From positions 2,283,001-2,347,000 of the forward strand of contig NZ_CP063362.1 of assembly GCF_016807805.1 (NCBI RefSeq): a stretch of 64,000 nucleotides of DNA, in the 5' to 3' direction. Positions 56,775 to 64,000 of the stretch are shown piece after piece; positions within the stretch are counted from its first letter, which is position 1; each line of letters begins with the position of its first letter. The position numbers were made by a program, and so were the translations under genes. Source of the stretch: Xanthobacter dioxanivorans (GTDB taxonomy: Bacteria > Pseudomonadota > Alphaproteobacteria > Rhizobiales > Xanthobacteraceae). A model generated the notes under the pieces. It did not search any database. It was not told the DNA's origin and saw only the letters and a list, made by a program, of their open reading frames with translations.

Positions 56775-58462
56775 TCAGGCCGCCGCCAGCTCGCCCGCCA
56801 GCGCCTTGCGGATCAATTCGCGCGTTTCCGCCACCCCGTAGATCTCCACGAACGAGCCGAAGCGCGGTCCGCGCTCCAGCCCGAGCAGCACCTGGTAGAG
56901 GGTGTTGAACCACTCGATGGACACGCCGGGCCGCTCGGGGTGGCGCCCTTGGCCTTCATGTCCTGGTAGCGCGCGATGGGGCGGGCCACGTCGTAGAGGG
57001 CGTTCTGGATGTCGTCCGAGCCGGCGCCGGCGGGCAGGTCGGCCAGCGCCGCATCCAGCGTCTCCAGCGCCTGCCGCTCGACCTCGTCCGGCTTGCGGAA
57101 CACCTTGTTGGGCTTCACGAAATCGTGGAAATACTTCACCGCATAGCCCACCAGCTCGGCGAGCTTGGGGTGGGTCTCGGCGGACACCCCCGGCACGTGG
57201 CGCCGCAGGAAGCCCCACAGCACGCTTTCGTCCTCGGTGTTGGAGGCGGAGGCGAGGTTGAGCAGCATGGTGAAGGACACCGGCATGTCCACCACCGGCG
57301 GCTCGCCGGCATGGATGTGCCACACCGGGTTGCCGAGGCGCAGCTTCCAGTCCTGCGCCGGATACTTGGCGAGGAAGCCAAAATAGTCGTCCACGTTGCG
57401 CGGGATGACATCGAAATAGAGCCGCTTCCCGGAGCGGGGCGACTGGAACATGAACAGCGCGAGGCTTTCCGGCGAGGCATAGCTCAGCCAGTCCTCGATG
57501 GAGAGGCCGTTGCCCTTGGACTTGGAGATCTTCTGCCCCTTCTCGTCGAGGAACAGCTCGTAGTTGAACCCCTCCGGCGGCTCGCCGCCGAGGGCCTTGG
57601 CGATCTGGCTGGAGAGCTTGACCGAATCGATGAGATCCTTGCCGGCCATCTCGTAATCGACGCCCAGCGCCACCCAGCGCATGGCCCAGTCCGGCTTCCA
57701 CTGCAGCTTGCAGCCGCCGCCGGTGACCGGGACCGTGACCTTCTCGCGGGTTTCGGGGTCCTCGTAGGTGACGGTGCCATGCTTCACGTGATGCTCGAGG
57801 ATCGGCACCTGGAGCACCCGGCCGGTGCGCGGGCAGATGGGCAGGAAGGGGGAATAGGACGCCGCCCGCTCCTCGCGCAGGGAGGGGAGCATGACGTTCA
57901 TCACCTTCTCGTAGTGGTGCAGCACCTTGAGCAGGGTCGCGTCGAACCGGCCGGACAGATAGCAGTCGGTGGCCGACATGAACTCGTACTGGAAGCCGAA
58001 GGCATCGAGGAAGGAGCGCAGGCGCGCGTTGTTGTGCTCGCCGAAGCTGTCATGGGTGCCGAACGGGTCCGGCACCTTGGTCAAAGGCAGGCCCAGCGCC
58101 TTCTGCAGCATCTCCTTGTTGGGGACGTTGTCCGGCACCTTGCGCAGGCCGTCCATGTCGTCGGAGAAGGCGACGAGGCGGGTCTTCACCTTGTCCTCGG
58201 TGAGGATGCGGAAGGCGTGGCGCACCATGGTGGTGCGCGCCACCTCGCCGAAGGTGCCGATGTGCGGCAGGCCCGAGGGGCCGTAGCCGGTCTCGAACAG
58301 CACCTCTTCCGAGCCGCGCGCCTTCGGGCTGCGCTTCAGCCGCTCCACCAGCTTGCGCGCCTCCTCGAACGGCCAGGCGGTGGCGGTCTCGGCGACGCGC
58401 TTCAGCTCGCCGGCCAGATCGGCCGGGTTGGCAAAGGCGGGCGAGGCTTCGGGCGAGGACAT
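56775..58462 (-). CDS. lysS: Class I lysyl-tRNA synthetase, frameshifted near its C-terminus
   Basis: The class I signatures are present: HIGH-like [16 protein letters not shown] and KMSKS-like KISKSKGNG. The minus-strand frame that starts at 58,462 reads normally to [12 protein letters not shown], then changes to Ser/Arg-rich nonsense ending at 56,813. One additional G next to position 56,936 restores [20 protein letters not shown] and a normal end, ALAGELAAA, at 56,775. The full protein would be about 562 residues. The enzyme charges tRNA-Lys and is essential unless a class II LysRS exists elsewhere, so an assembly error is a serious possibility. Confidence 0.9.
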
Positions 58463-58532
58463 GGCAGGCTCCGGAAAAGGAGCGCGAACTTAGGAACGTC
58501 CGAACGGGGCGTCAACGCGGCCGCGCGCGTTC

Positions 58533-58811
58533 TCAGGGCCGGGAGCTGGCGCGGGCCACGGGCAGGACCAGGTGCACCATGCCCACGACCATGGGCGGCA
58601 CGGCGACGAGCGTGGTCGCCCACACCGGCCAGCCCGCGGTCAAGGGAGACAGCGTCCAGAGGATGAGATTGATGAGCCCATAGGCGCCGCCCATCATCAC
58701 TCCCAGAAAGCGCAGGTGCGTGCGGGACGGCAGGAGGCTCGGCAGATGGGCCAGAAGATGCGCGGGCATATGCGCGGGCAGATGGGCAAGGTGGAAAGGC
58801 AGGCGGGTCAT
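58533..58811 (-). CDS. Small two-helix membrane protein (DUF2798-like)
   Basis: 92 residues. The N-terminal 30 residues carry the repeated pattern AHLPAHMPAHLLAHLP. Two hydrophobic helices follow, RFLGVMMGGAYGLINLILW and WATTLVAVPPMVVGMVHLVL, ending PVARA. The second helix with its Pro-containing end resembles DUF2798 proteins. It is divergent from a TetR gene, and paired inverted repeats lie between them, so the TetR protein probably controls it. The function is unknown. Confidence 0.6.
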   Translation of the reverse strand: MTRLPFHLAHLPAHMPAHLLAHLPSLLPSRTHLRFLGVMMGGAYGLINLILWTLSPLTAGWPVWATTLVAVPPMVVGMVHLVLPVARASSRP

Positions 58812-58832
58812 GGCGAAGGTCCGATAATGGAA

Positions 58833-58880
58833 CGAAACGGATCGTTCCTATGTGGACGTTGATATATACGATCCGTTTCG
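58833..58880. promoter_or_regulatory. Paired TetR operator-like repeats
   Basis: CGAAACGGATCGT (58,833-58,845) and its exact reverse complement ACGATCCGTTTCG (58,868-58,880) lie in the divergent promoter region. Each contains a quasi-palindrome ACG-N3-CGT. Confidence 0.6.
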
Positions 58881-58896
58881 ATAATCAAGGGGGCAT

Positions 58897-59526
58897 GTGA
58901 CGGGAGCGGAAATGCCGGAAACACCCCAACAGGACGGCGCCCGCCGCGCCTCCATCGGCGCGCGGCGCAACCCCGCCGCCGAGGCCGCCATCCTCGCCGC
59001 CGCGCGGGACCTTCTGGCCGAGCGCGGCTATGCCGGCTTCTCCATCGACGAGGTGGCGCGCCGCGCCGGGGCGGGCAAGCCCACCATCTACCGCTGGTGG
59101 CCCACCAAGGCCGACCTGCTGATCGACGTCTATTCCGCCGAGAAGGCCGCCATCATCGCCGCGCCGGAGACGGGCGCCCTGTGGAGCGACATCCTCGATT
59201 ATACGCGGGCGCTGTGGGCATTCTGGCGCGGCACCCCCTCGGGGCGCACCTTCCGCGCGCTCATCGCCGAGGCCCAGGCGGGGGAGGCGGCCTTGCGGGC
59301 CCTGCGCGACAAGTTCCTGCCGGAGCGGCTGAAGGACCTGCGCCTCATGTTCGAGCGCGCCGCCGCCCGCGGCGATATCGATGCCGCCGCCGTGGACGCC
59401 CTCGTGGAGCTCTATATCGGCTTCAACTGGGTGCGCCTCCTGACCGACAGGATCGCGGACGATCCGCCCGGCATCGAGGCCATGGCCCGTACCCTCGCGG
59501 GCGCTCCCCCCGGCAAAGCTCAGTAG
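58897..59526 (+). CDS. TetR/AcrR-family regulator
   Basis: 209 residues from GTG at 58,897 (AAGGGGG upstream), or 204 from the ATG at 58,912. The HTH is GYAGFSIDEVARRAGAGKPT followed by IYRWWPTKADLLIDVY. The C-terminal domain resembles TetR_C_33-type ligand domains. It is likely an autorepressor that also controls the small membrane protein divergent to it. It ends seven bases inside the convergent binding-protein gene. Confidence 0.9.
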   Translation: MTGAEMPETPQQDGARRASIGARRNPAAEAAILAAARDLLAERGYAGFSIDEVARRAGAGKPTIYRWWPTKADLLIDVYSAEKAAIIAAPETGALWSDILDYTRALWAFWRGTPSGRTFRALIAEAQAGEAALRALRDKFLPERLKDLRLMFERAAARGDIDAAAVDALVELYIGFNWVRLLTDRIADDPPGIEAMARTLAGAPPGKAQ

Positions 59527-60452
59527 AAGCCGATGGGGAACCAGCGCAGATAGAGGTCGGTGTAGACGCCCTTCTCCCAGATGCGCTGGAGGGCGAAGTC
59601 CACGGCATGGCGCAGCGTGTCGTTGCCCTCCTTCACCGCCACCGAGAAGCCGTCGCCGAAGAAGCGGCTTTCGGTGAAGGGCCCGCCGATGAAGCGGCAG
59701 CAATTGGCGCTGTCGGCGCCGTTGAGCCACAGGGCCAGGGTGATGCCGTCGGCGAACAGGAGGTCCACCGCCCCGGACTTCAGCGCCTCCTGCGCCGCGG
59801 CGAGGTCGGAATAGGGGCGGATGGCGGCCTCGTTGAAGAAGGAGCGCAGATAGGCCTCGTGGGCGGTGCGGCTCACCACCGCCACCTTCTTGGAGGCGAT
59901 GGTCTCCGGGGTGGCCGCGTCCAGGGTGTCCTGGCTCTTGCCCACGAAGCGTGCCGGGGTGCCGAGATAGCGCTCGGTGAAATCCAGGGTCGCGCGCGCC
60001 GCCGGGGTCGCCACCACGCCGGCGATCGCGGCATCGGCCCGGCTCTCGCCGACGGCGTCAGTGATCTGGTCGAACACCGCGGTCTGGATCACGCAGGTCA
60101 CCGCCAGCTCGGCGCAGATAGCGCGCGCGAGATCCACGTTGAAGCCGGAGAGCACCCCGTCCGAATTGATGAAGTTGAAGGGCGGATAATCGTCCGTGGT
60201 GACGAAGCGCAATTCTTTGGGCAGGCGCGCGGCGTCGGGGCGCTCAAGGCGGCGCTCGATGTTCCAGAAGTTCGGCACCTTCACCGCCTTCGCCGGCGCC
60301 TCCTTCGTCTCGCCCCACACCGGTGGCGGTCCCGCGGGCGTGCCGCGGGCCGGCTGGGCCGCCGCCTGCGCGGTTCCCCACGCCGCCAGCGCGGCGATGG
60401 CGAGGCCGGCGCGCCGGAGGCGGGACGGTGCGAAAAGGTCTGGTCGAGCCAT
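59520..60452 (-). CDS. Periplasmic amino-acid-type solute-binding protein (SBP_bac_3)
   Basis: 310 residues from the ATG at 60,452. Its signal sequence is RRAGLAIAALAAWGTAQAAA. The binding domain has FVTTDDYPPFNFINSDGVLS, GFNVDLARAICAEL and ADAAIAGVVATPAARATLDF. No permease or ATPase gene is adjacent, so it is either an orphan receptor for polar amino acids or a sensor-type protein. Its start is 44 bp from that of a divergent glycosyltransferase gene. Confidence 0.88.
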   Translation of the reverse strand: MARPDLFAPSRLRRAGLAIAALAAWGTAQAAAQPARGTPAGPPPVWGETKEAPAKAVKVPNFWNIERRLERPDAARLPKELRFVTTDDYPPFNFINSDGVLSGFNVDLARAICAELAVTCVIQTAVFDQITDAVGESRADAAIAGVVATPAARATLDFTERYLGTPARFVGKSQDTLDAATPETIASKKVAVVSRTAHEAYLRSFFNEAAIRPYSDLAAAQEALKSGAVDLLFADGITLALWLNGADSANCCRFIGGPFTESRFFGDGFSVAVKEGNDTLRHAVDFALQRIWEKGVYTDLYLRWFPIGFY

Positions 60453-60495
60453 CGCGGCTATTCTACCCTTGGTTTGCACGGATGGGGGCGGGCGC

Positions 60496-61432
60496 ATGTT
60501 GGGGGACGCGCGGCCCGTGGGCAAGGGGCGCCCGCGCGCCGGTGAGATGCATGGCGTCGATGCGGCGCCCGGCCGGCCGCAGCCGGCGGGCGGCGCGGAC
60601 GATGCCGCCCTCGCCGGTCACCCGGCATCCGCCCGGGCCGCCGGCGGCCGGCCCCTTCCCCCCGAGCTGAGACCCTTCGTCGGCCACCTGACACGACATG
60701 CGCTCGACGCCGCGGCGACACGGGCGCGTCGCATCGGTGTCGGCGCCGACGAGGTCCTCGTCGCCCAGGGCGCCATCGAGGGGGAAGCCGCCACCCGCCG
60801 CCTCGCCGCCCATCTCGGCCTCCCGGTGGCGGTGCTCGGTCCGCAGGACGCACCGGCCGACGCGGCCATGGCGGCGGCGGTGATCCGCACCGGCGTGCTG
60901 CTGGAGTCCGCCGGCGGCGGCGGACGCCCGGCCTTCACCATGGCGGCGCGCGGACGCGAGGTGCGGCGCCTGTTCCGGGCCCTGCGGGCGGATGCGGGCC
61001 TGGCCCGGCGGGCGCGCCTCGTCGCTCCGGCGGCCCTGCGCCGGCATGTGCTCGCCACCACCGGCAAGGCTCTGGCCGAGCGTGCGGTCGCCGCCCTCGC
61101 CGCGGCCGATCCGCTGAAGTCGGCGGCGACCCTGCGCCCGGCGCGAACCCTTGCCGCCATTGGACTTTGCGCCGGCCTGCCGCTCGCCGGTCTGCTCGCG
61201 CTGGCGCCGGATGCGGGCGTGCTCGCGGTGCAGGCGCTGCTGTCCCTGCTGTTCCTGTCCTGGATCGCGCTGCGCATCGCCGGCAGCCTGTTCCTGCCGC
61301 CGGACGACGAGCGCCCGAGCCTTCGCGAGCGTGACCTGCCGGTCTATTCCATCCTCGTGCCGCTCTATCGCGAGGCGGCCAGCGTGCCGGGGCTGGTGGC
61401 CTCGCTCTCCGGCCTCGACTATCCGGCATTAG
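60496..61432 (+). pseudogene. XagB-like family 2 glycosyltransferase, 5' fragment interrupted by an insertion
   Basis: From the ATG at 60,496 the protein has a helical N-terminal domain resembling MshEN/GspE-N (ADEVLVAQGAIEGEAATRRL; AAHLGLPVAVLGPQD), two membrane helices (AGLPLAGLLALAPDAGVLAV; LLSLLFLSWIALRIAGSLFL) and the start of a GT2 domain (PVYSILVPLYREAASVPGLV). It breaks off at LDYPA, where the family continues toward its DxD motif. From about 61,433 the DNA is of different composition. The enzyme, expected to be several hundred residues longer, is lost unless the other half lies beyond the window and the insertion is excised. Confidence 0.85.
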
Positions 61433-61515
61433 GTAGCAAACGCACCACAAACGATGGTGTATGCATCGGATGGGATGCGCTAGGCTTTGTGGTTCCGTGC
61501 AACCGGGTGCACCAC

Positions 61516-61965
61516 ATGGCCGCAGACCCACAAGTCCTAACCACCCTCCGCCGTAAGAGGGACACCATTGAGGCCTATATAGGCACCATGGAACGGCAGA
61601 TAGCAGACGCGAGACGCGACCTGTCTGCAATCAACGCGACAATCCGGCTGTACGAGATCGACCCGACTACGCCGGGCGTAGTCGCGCCGTACGCTGAAAT
61701 TCACCGGCTGTTCCGGCGCGGCGAGATGACAGAGACATGCAGGCAAGCCCTGCGACAGCGCGGTCCATTAGACACGAGAGAACTCGCGCTGGAGGTCATC
61801 CGTACGAAGGGCATGGACGAAAGCGACCGCATACTGCGAAAGACGATCGCGCTTCGCATCGTACAGGCATTGCGCTTGCAAGAGAGGCGTGGCGGCGGGA
61901 TTTCCGGAGACGGGAGACGCTGCGGGGTGAGGCTGTGGACCGTGCCGCAACCCTTGGGGGCTTGA
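61516..61965 (+). CDS. Passenger gene: conserved hypothetical protein
   Basis: 149 residues from the ATG at 61,516; the frame is fused to the interrupted glycosyltransferase only by chance. The N-terminal helix (RKRDTIEAYIGTMERQIADA) followed by DLSAINATIRLYEID is the pattern of a widespread small proteobacterial family often seen near transposases. The middle HRLFRRGEMTETCRQALRQR and DTRELALEVIRTKGMD look like a winged helix. DNA binding is likely; the role is unknown. Confidence 0.65.
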   Translation: MAADPQVLTTLRRKRDTIEAYIGTMERQIADARRDLSAINATIRLYEIDPTTPGVVAPYAEIHRLFRRGEMTETCRQALRQRGPLDTRELALEVIRTKGMDESDRILRKTIALRIVQALRLQERRGGGISGDGRRCGVRLWTVPQPLGA

Positions 61966-62214
61966 CATTTTAGTTATCCACAATATCTCCGGCGATTTTT
62001 CGGGGGCCTTTTTAAGCCAGCTTTCGATCAACATTCTGATTTTAAATGGTTTTCTTAACGAAACTTTTTTTAGCCCGTAGCGTTGATTTCTTAGCAAATA
62101 GCAGTGCATAAGAGGTCAAGCCTTTAATGAATTGGTCACATTCAGGGAATTGTGACTTGACAGGCTACGTGCTCGGATATAGCGCCGCGCACGTTCAGAT
62201 GGAAGGTGGCTAAG

Positions 62215-62427
62215 ATGTTCGTGTTCGCTCGCGACTTATACCGGCTACTGGCCGGTCGCGATTATGCGGCCGACATAGCCAAGGACGATTTTGATCGCTG
62301 CACTGGTCGGCGCGCGGCCTCACGCCTCTCGCGTGGTAATGTCGCCGTTCAAATGGGCGCATTCGTCACTACCGATGACCTTGAGGCGGAACGCCGGAAG
62401 GTTGCGAAGATTTCATTTCGCACCTAA
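62215..62427 (+). CDS. Passenger gene: small hypothetical protein
   Basis: 70 residues from the ATG at 62,215 with GGAAGG upstream (GTG at 62,206 is possible). The sequence MFVFARDLYRLLAGRDYAAD is followed by basic residues and GNVAVQMGAFVTTDDLEAER. No family is recognised. The 249 bp before it (61,966-62,214) is AT-rich and appears non-coding. Confidence 0.5.
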   Translation: MFVFARDLYRLLAGRDYAADIAKDDFDRCTGRRAASRLSRGNVAVQMGAFVTTDDLEAERRKVAKISFRT

Positions 62428-62462
62428 CTTGGCCGGAACTATATCCGGCCAAGCGATTCTTC

Positions 62463-63098
62463 ATGACCATCAGCGCGTCTGACCTCCTCGCGGAACTCGC
62501 GAAGGAGTGGAATAGGATTGAGGGTAGGGCAAAGGAAGCCGAGGCGATCCGGGGTGAGGCTATCGTCGCTGCGATCAACGAAATGCGTTACGCCGGCCGT
62601 CGCATTGTTGACTCACTTAGCCCGCCGCCAAACTTGCTAGAAGAAGATATCGAACAATATCGCGTTGATCAGCTAAAGACGGCCAAGGTTTACTTGGTCA
62701 ACGCAGATCACGACATTACAGACGCTATTATTTTTGTTGTTCACACAAGGGTAAATGAAACCCTGCAGCGGTATGGAAAGAAAAAGATCATAAAATTTGT
62801 TCCTGAATTTGATGATCTTTTTCCAGAAATCGAGGCCGCTCAGGATATCGTGAAAGGCAGCAGGGAAGACCGCGCCACCAGAAGCGCCGAATACAAGCGA
62901 CTCGCAGAAGAATATATTCCGAAAATTGCAAAGCTTTACAAGCGAATCAATGAGTGCGAAAAGCTAAAGCTTGATAACATTGAATTTATCAAAAAGTACG
63001 CCAGAACGATAACGTGGATTGCTCTTTTGGGGTCCATTGCAAGTCTTGTTGGCCTCATCCCTCTAGTGCGCGATTTCTATCATTGGTGCGTGGGCTAA
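62463..63098 (+). CDS. Passenger gene: helical protein with C-terminal membrane anchor
   Basis: 211 residues. It is mostly helical and charged (AELAKEWNRIEGRAKEAEAI; YIPKIAKLYKRINECEKLKL), with a single hydrophobic segment near the end (TWIALLGSIASLVGLIPLV). Its GC content is low compared with the core genome. No domain is recognised. It lies 15 bp from the convergent transposase stop, so it is within the same element. A membrane-tethered cytosolic helical domain is an arrangement seen in some defence effectors, but nothing here proves that. Confidence 0.6.
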   Translation: MTISASDLLAELAKEWNRIEGRAKEAEAIRGEAIVAAINEMRYAGRRIVDSLSPPPNLLEEDIEQYRVDQLKTAKVYLVNADHDITDAIIFVVHTRVNETLQRYGKKKIIKFVPEFDDLFPEIEAAQDIVKGSREDRATRSAEYKRLAEEYIPKIAKLYKRINECEKLKLDNIEFIKKYARTITWIALLGSIASLVGLIPLVRDFYHWCVG

Positions 63099-63113
63099 AC
63101 GACGCGCTGGAAA

Positions 63114-64000
63114 CTAGCGCTGCCAATACCCCTTCCACACCCGGCTGACCGGATGCGCCATCGCAAGGCCCGCAACGCGGTGCGCGAGCGTTCCGTTGTC
63201 CATCCGGCGATGATCCTCAAGCCAAGCCGCGTGGTCCGCATACTGATGCAGATACTGCGGAGAAACGTGGTGGTGTTGCCCAGCCACCATGCGGCGAAGG
63301 CGGGAAAAGAAGCTCTCAACCTGATTGGTGTTGGTGCCAGCGAGGTCGCTATAGGCCTCGCTGTGGTTGATGCGATGCGTGGTGAACGTGCCGTGCAGAG
63401 CGTCCCAATGGGCGGCTTCATCGGCATAGAAGGTTGAGTTGGGATCGGCGACGCGCTTGGCGATTTCCACGCCCTCGGCTTCCGACCGACCTACCAAAGT
63501 GAGGGTCCGTCCGCCGCGCTGACGCAGGGCGATGACCACGCGGCGCTTGCCGGTCTGGTGCCGAGCAAGGCGGCGGTCAACGCGGTCTTCCTTGACGTTC
63601 GCCGGGCGGATGTGGCCGCCGAAGTAAGCCCCATCAATCTCGACGCTCTCGCCCACGGTCTGCGCATGGACTTCGGCCGACATGGCTTCCCGAAGCTTAT
63701 GGGAAAGGACGAAAGCCGTCTTGTGCTGACAGTCGAGGTCGCGGGAAAGCTGAAGGGCAGAGATGCCCTTGGCCGAATTAACGAAGATGCAGATGGCAGC
63801 GAGGAGATCCGTGAAGCTCATCTTGCGCGACGCGAAGATGGTCCCGCTGGTGACGCTGTACTGGTGATAGCAGCCAGCGCACTTGAACTTGCGGCGGGTG
63901 GTGATGCTGTAGGCCTCAACGCAACCGCAGCGCGGGCAGACCGGCTTGCCATCGTTGTCAGCCCAGCGAACCTTGCAGAACGTGCTGTAGGCCTTTTCCT
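63114..64000 (-). CDS. IS1595-family transposase (N-terminus outside window)
   Basis: The frame is open to the window edge, so about 295 codons are visible. An N-terminal zinc ribbon is CPRCGCVEAY ... FKCAGCYHQY, followed by the ISXO2-like DDE domain: VEIDGAYFGGH (first Asp), FYADEAAHWDAL (second Asp) and GTNTNQVESFFSRLRR (Asn/Glu of the third motif). It looks intact. An internal Met at 63,821 is not the start because the zinc ribbon lies upstream. Confidence 0.9.
   Translation of the reverse strand, partial: EKAYSTFCKVRWADNDGKPVCPRCGCVEAYSITTRRKFKCAGCYHQYSVTSGTIFASRKMSFTDLLAAICIFVNSAKGISALQLSRDLDCQHKTAFVLSHKLREAMSAEVHAQTVGESVEIDGAYFGGHIRPANVKEDRVDRRLARHQTGKRRVVIALRQRGGRTLTLVGRSEAEGVEIAKRVADPNSTFYADEAAHWDALHGTFTTHRINHSEAYSDLAGTNTNQVESFFSRLRRMVAGQHHHVSPQYLHQYADHAAWLEDHRRMDNGTLAHRVAGLAMAHPVSRVWKGYWQR

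Larger units (their letters stand above)
61433..64000. mobile_element. IS1595-type element with passenger genes (partial; right end outside window)
   Basis: The left edge is placed where the glycosyltransferase frame is lost (host ...TATCCGGC, then ATTAGGTAGCAAACG). Inside are three small genes of unknown function and a minus-strand IS1595-family transposase. IS1595 relatives often carry passenger genes. The terminal inverted repeat cannot be confirmed because the other end is not in the window. Nested insertion of two elements is an alternative. Confidence 0.6.

Noticed and set aside
60196..61965. A single 589-codon protein joining glycosyltransferase and downstream sequence
   Set aside because: The two halves differ in composition and family; the join is an accidental in-frame fusion at the insertion point, and the first 100 codons overlap a divergent signal peptide gene.

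Overview
The window is a GC-rich chromosomal segment of an alphaproteobacterium, most likely order Hyphomicrobiales (Rhizobiales) and plausibly the Xanthobacteraceae. The evidence is the gene content (CpdR, a class I lysyl-tRNA synthetase, an Omp19/Inh-type lipoprotein, BluB, a def-fmt-truA block, two AbcR-like sRNA genes) and typical alphaproteobacterial intergenic palindromes. No species call is possible from sequence alone.

Positions 1-20,200 are accessory. On the minus strand, 1-11,925 forms one apparent operon: a type I secretion ABC transporter with a peptidase-like domain, its HlyD-type adaptor, a small protein resembling an immunity protein, and a >2,500-codon exoprotein. The exoprotein begins with an AHH-type HNH/Endo VII nuclease motif set. 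It then has a hydrophobic Gly/Ala segment, a Tyr/Ser-rich segment, roughly 25-30 DxDGDG-containing repeats and RTX nonapeptides. I read this as a type I-secreted antibacterial nuclease toxin with its immunity gene placed 5' of it, next to the N-terminal toxin domain. A one-base loss in a C6 tract throws the RTX tail out of frame. Positions 13,107-20,116 look like an integrative element at a tRNA-Leu(CAG): tyrosine integrase, AlpA regulator, Rep-like proteins and a DUF927 ATPase.

Positions 20,400-60,450 are mostly core genome: enoyl-CoA hydratase, mutM, rmuC, def-fmt-truA, an aldehyde dehydrogenase, bluB, an Ada-like repair protein, hemH, cpdR, an N-formylglutamate amidohydrolase-type gene, hisN, hsp20, a TetR-controlled RND efflux operon, an L,D-transpeptidase, an ArsR-methyltransferase/metF/metH methionine cluster and lysS. 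Embedded in it are a brnTA toxin-antitoxin locus whose toxin has an amber stop, two AbcR-like sRNAs, and several operators readable as inverted repeats.

Positions 60,496-64,000 hold a XagB-like glycosyltransferase gene broken at about 61,432 by a lower-GC element. This element carries three small passenger genes and a partial IS1595-family transposase that runs off the window.

Three places (514-519, 34,243-34,247, about 56,936) are each repaired by adding a single base. This suggests either assembly indels or real recent frameshifts, and raw reads should settle it before the RTX and lysS truncations are interpreted biologically.
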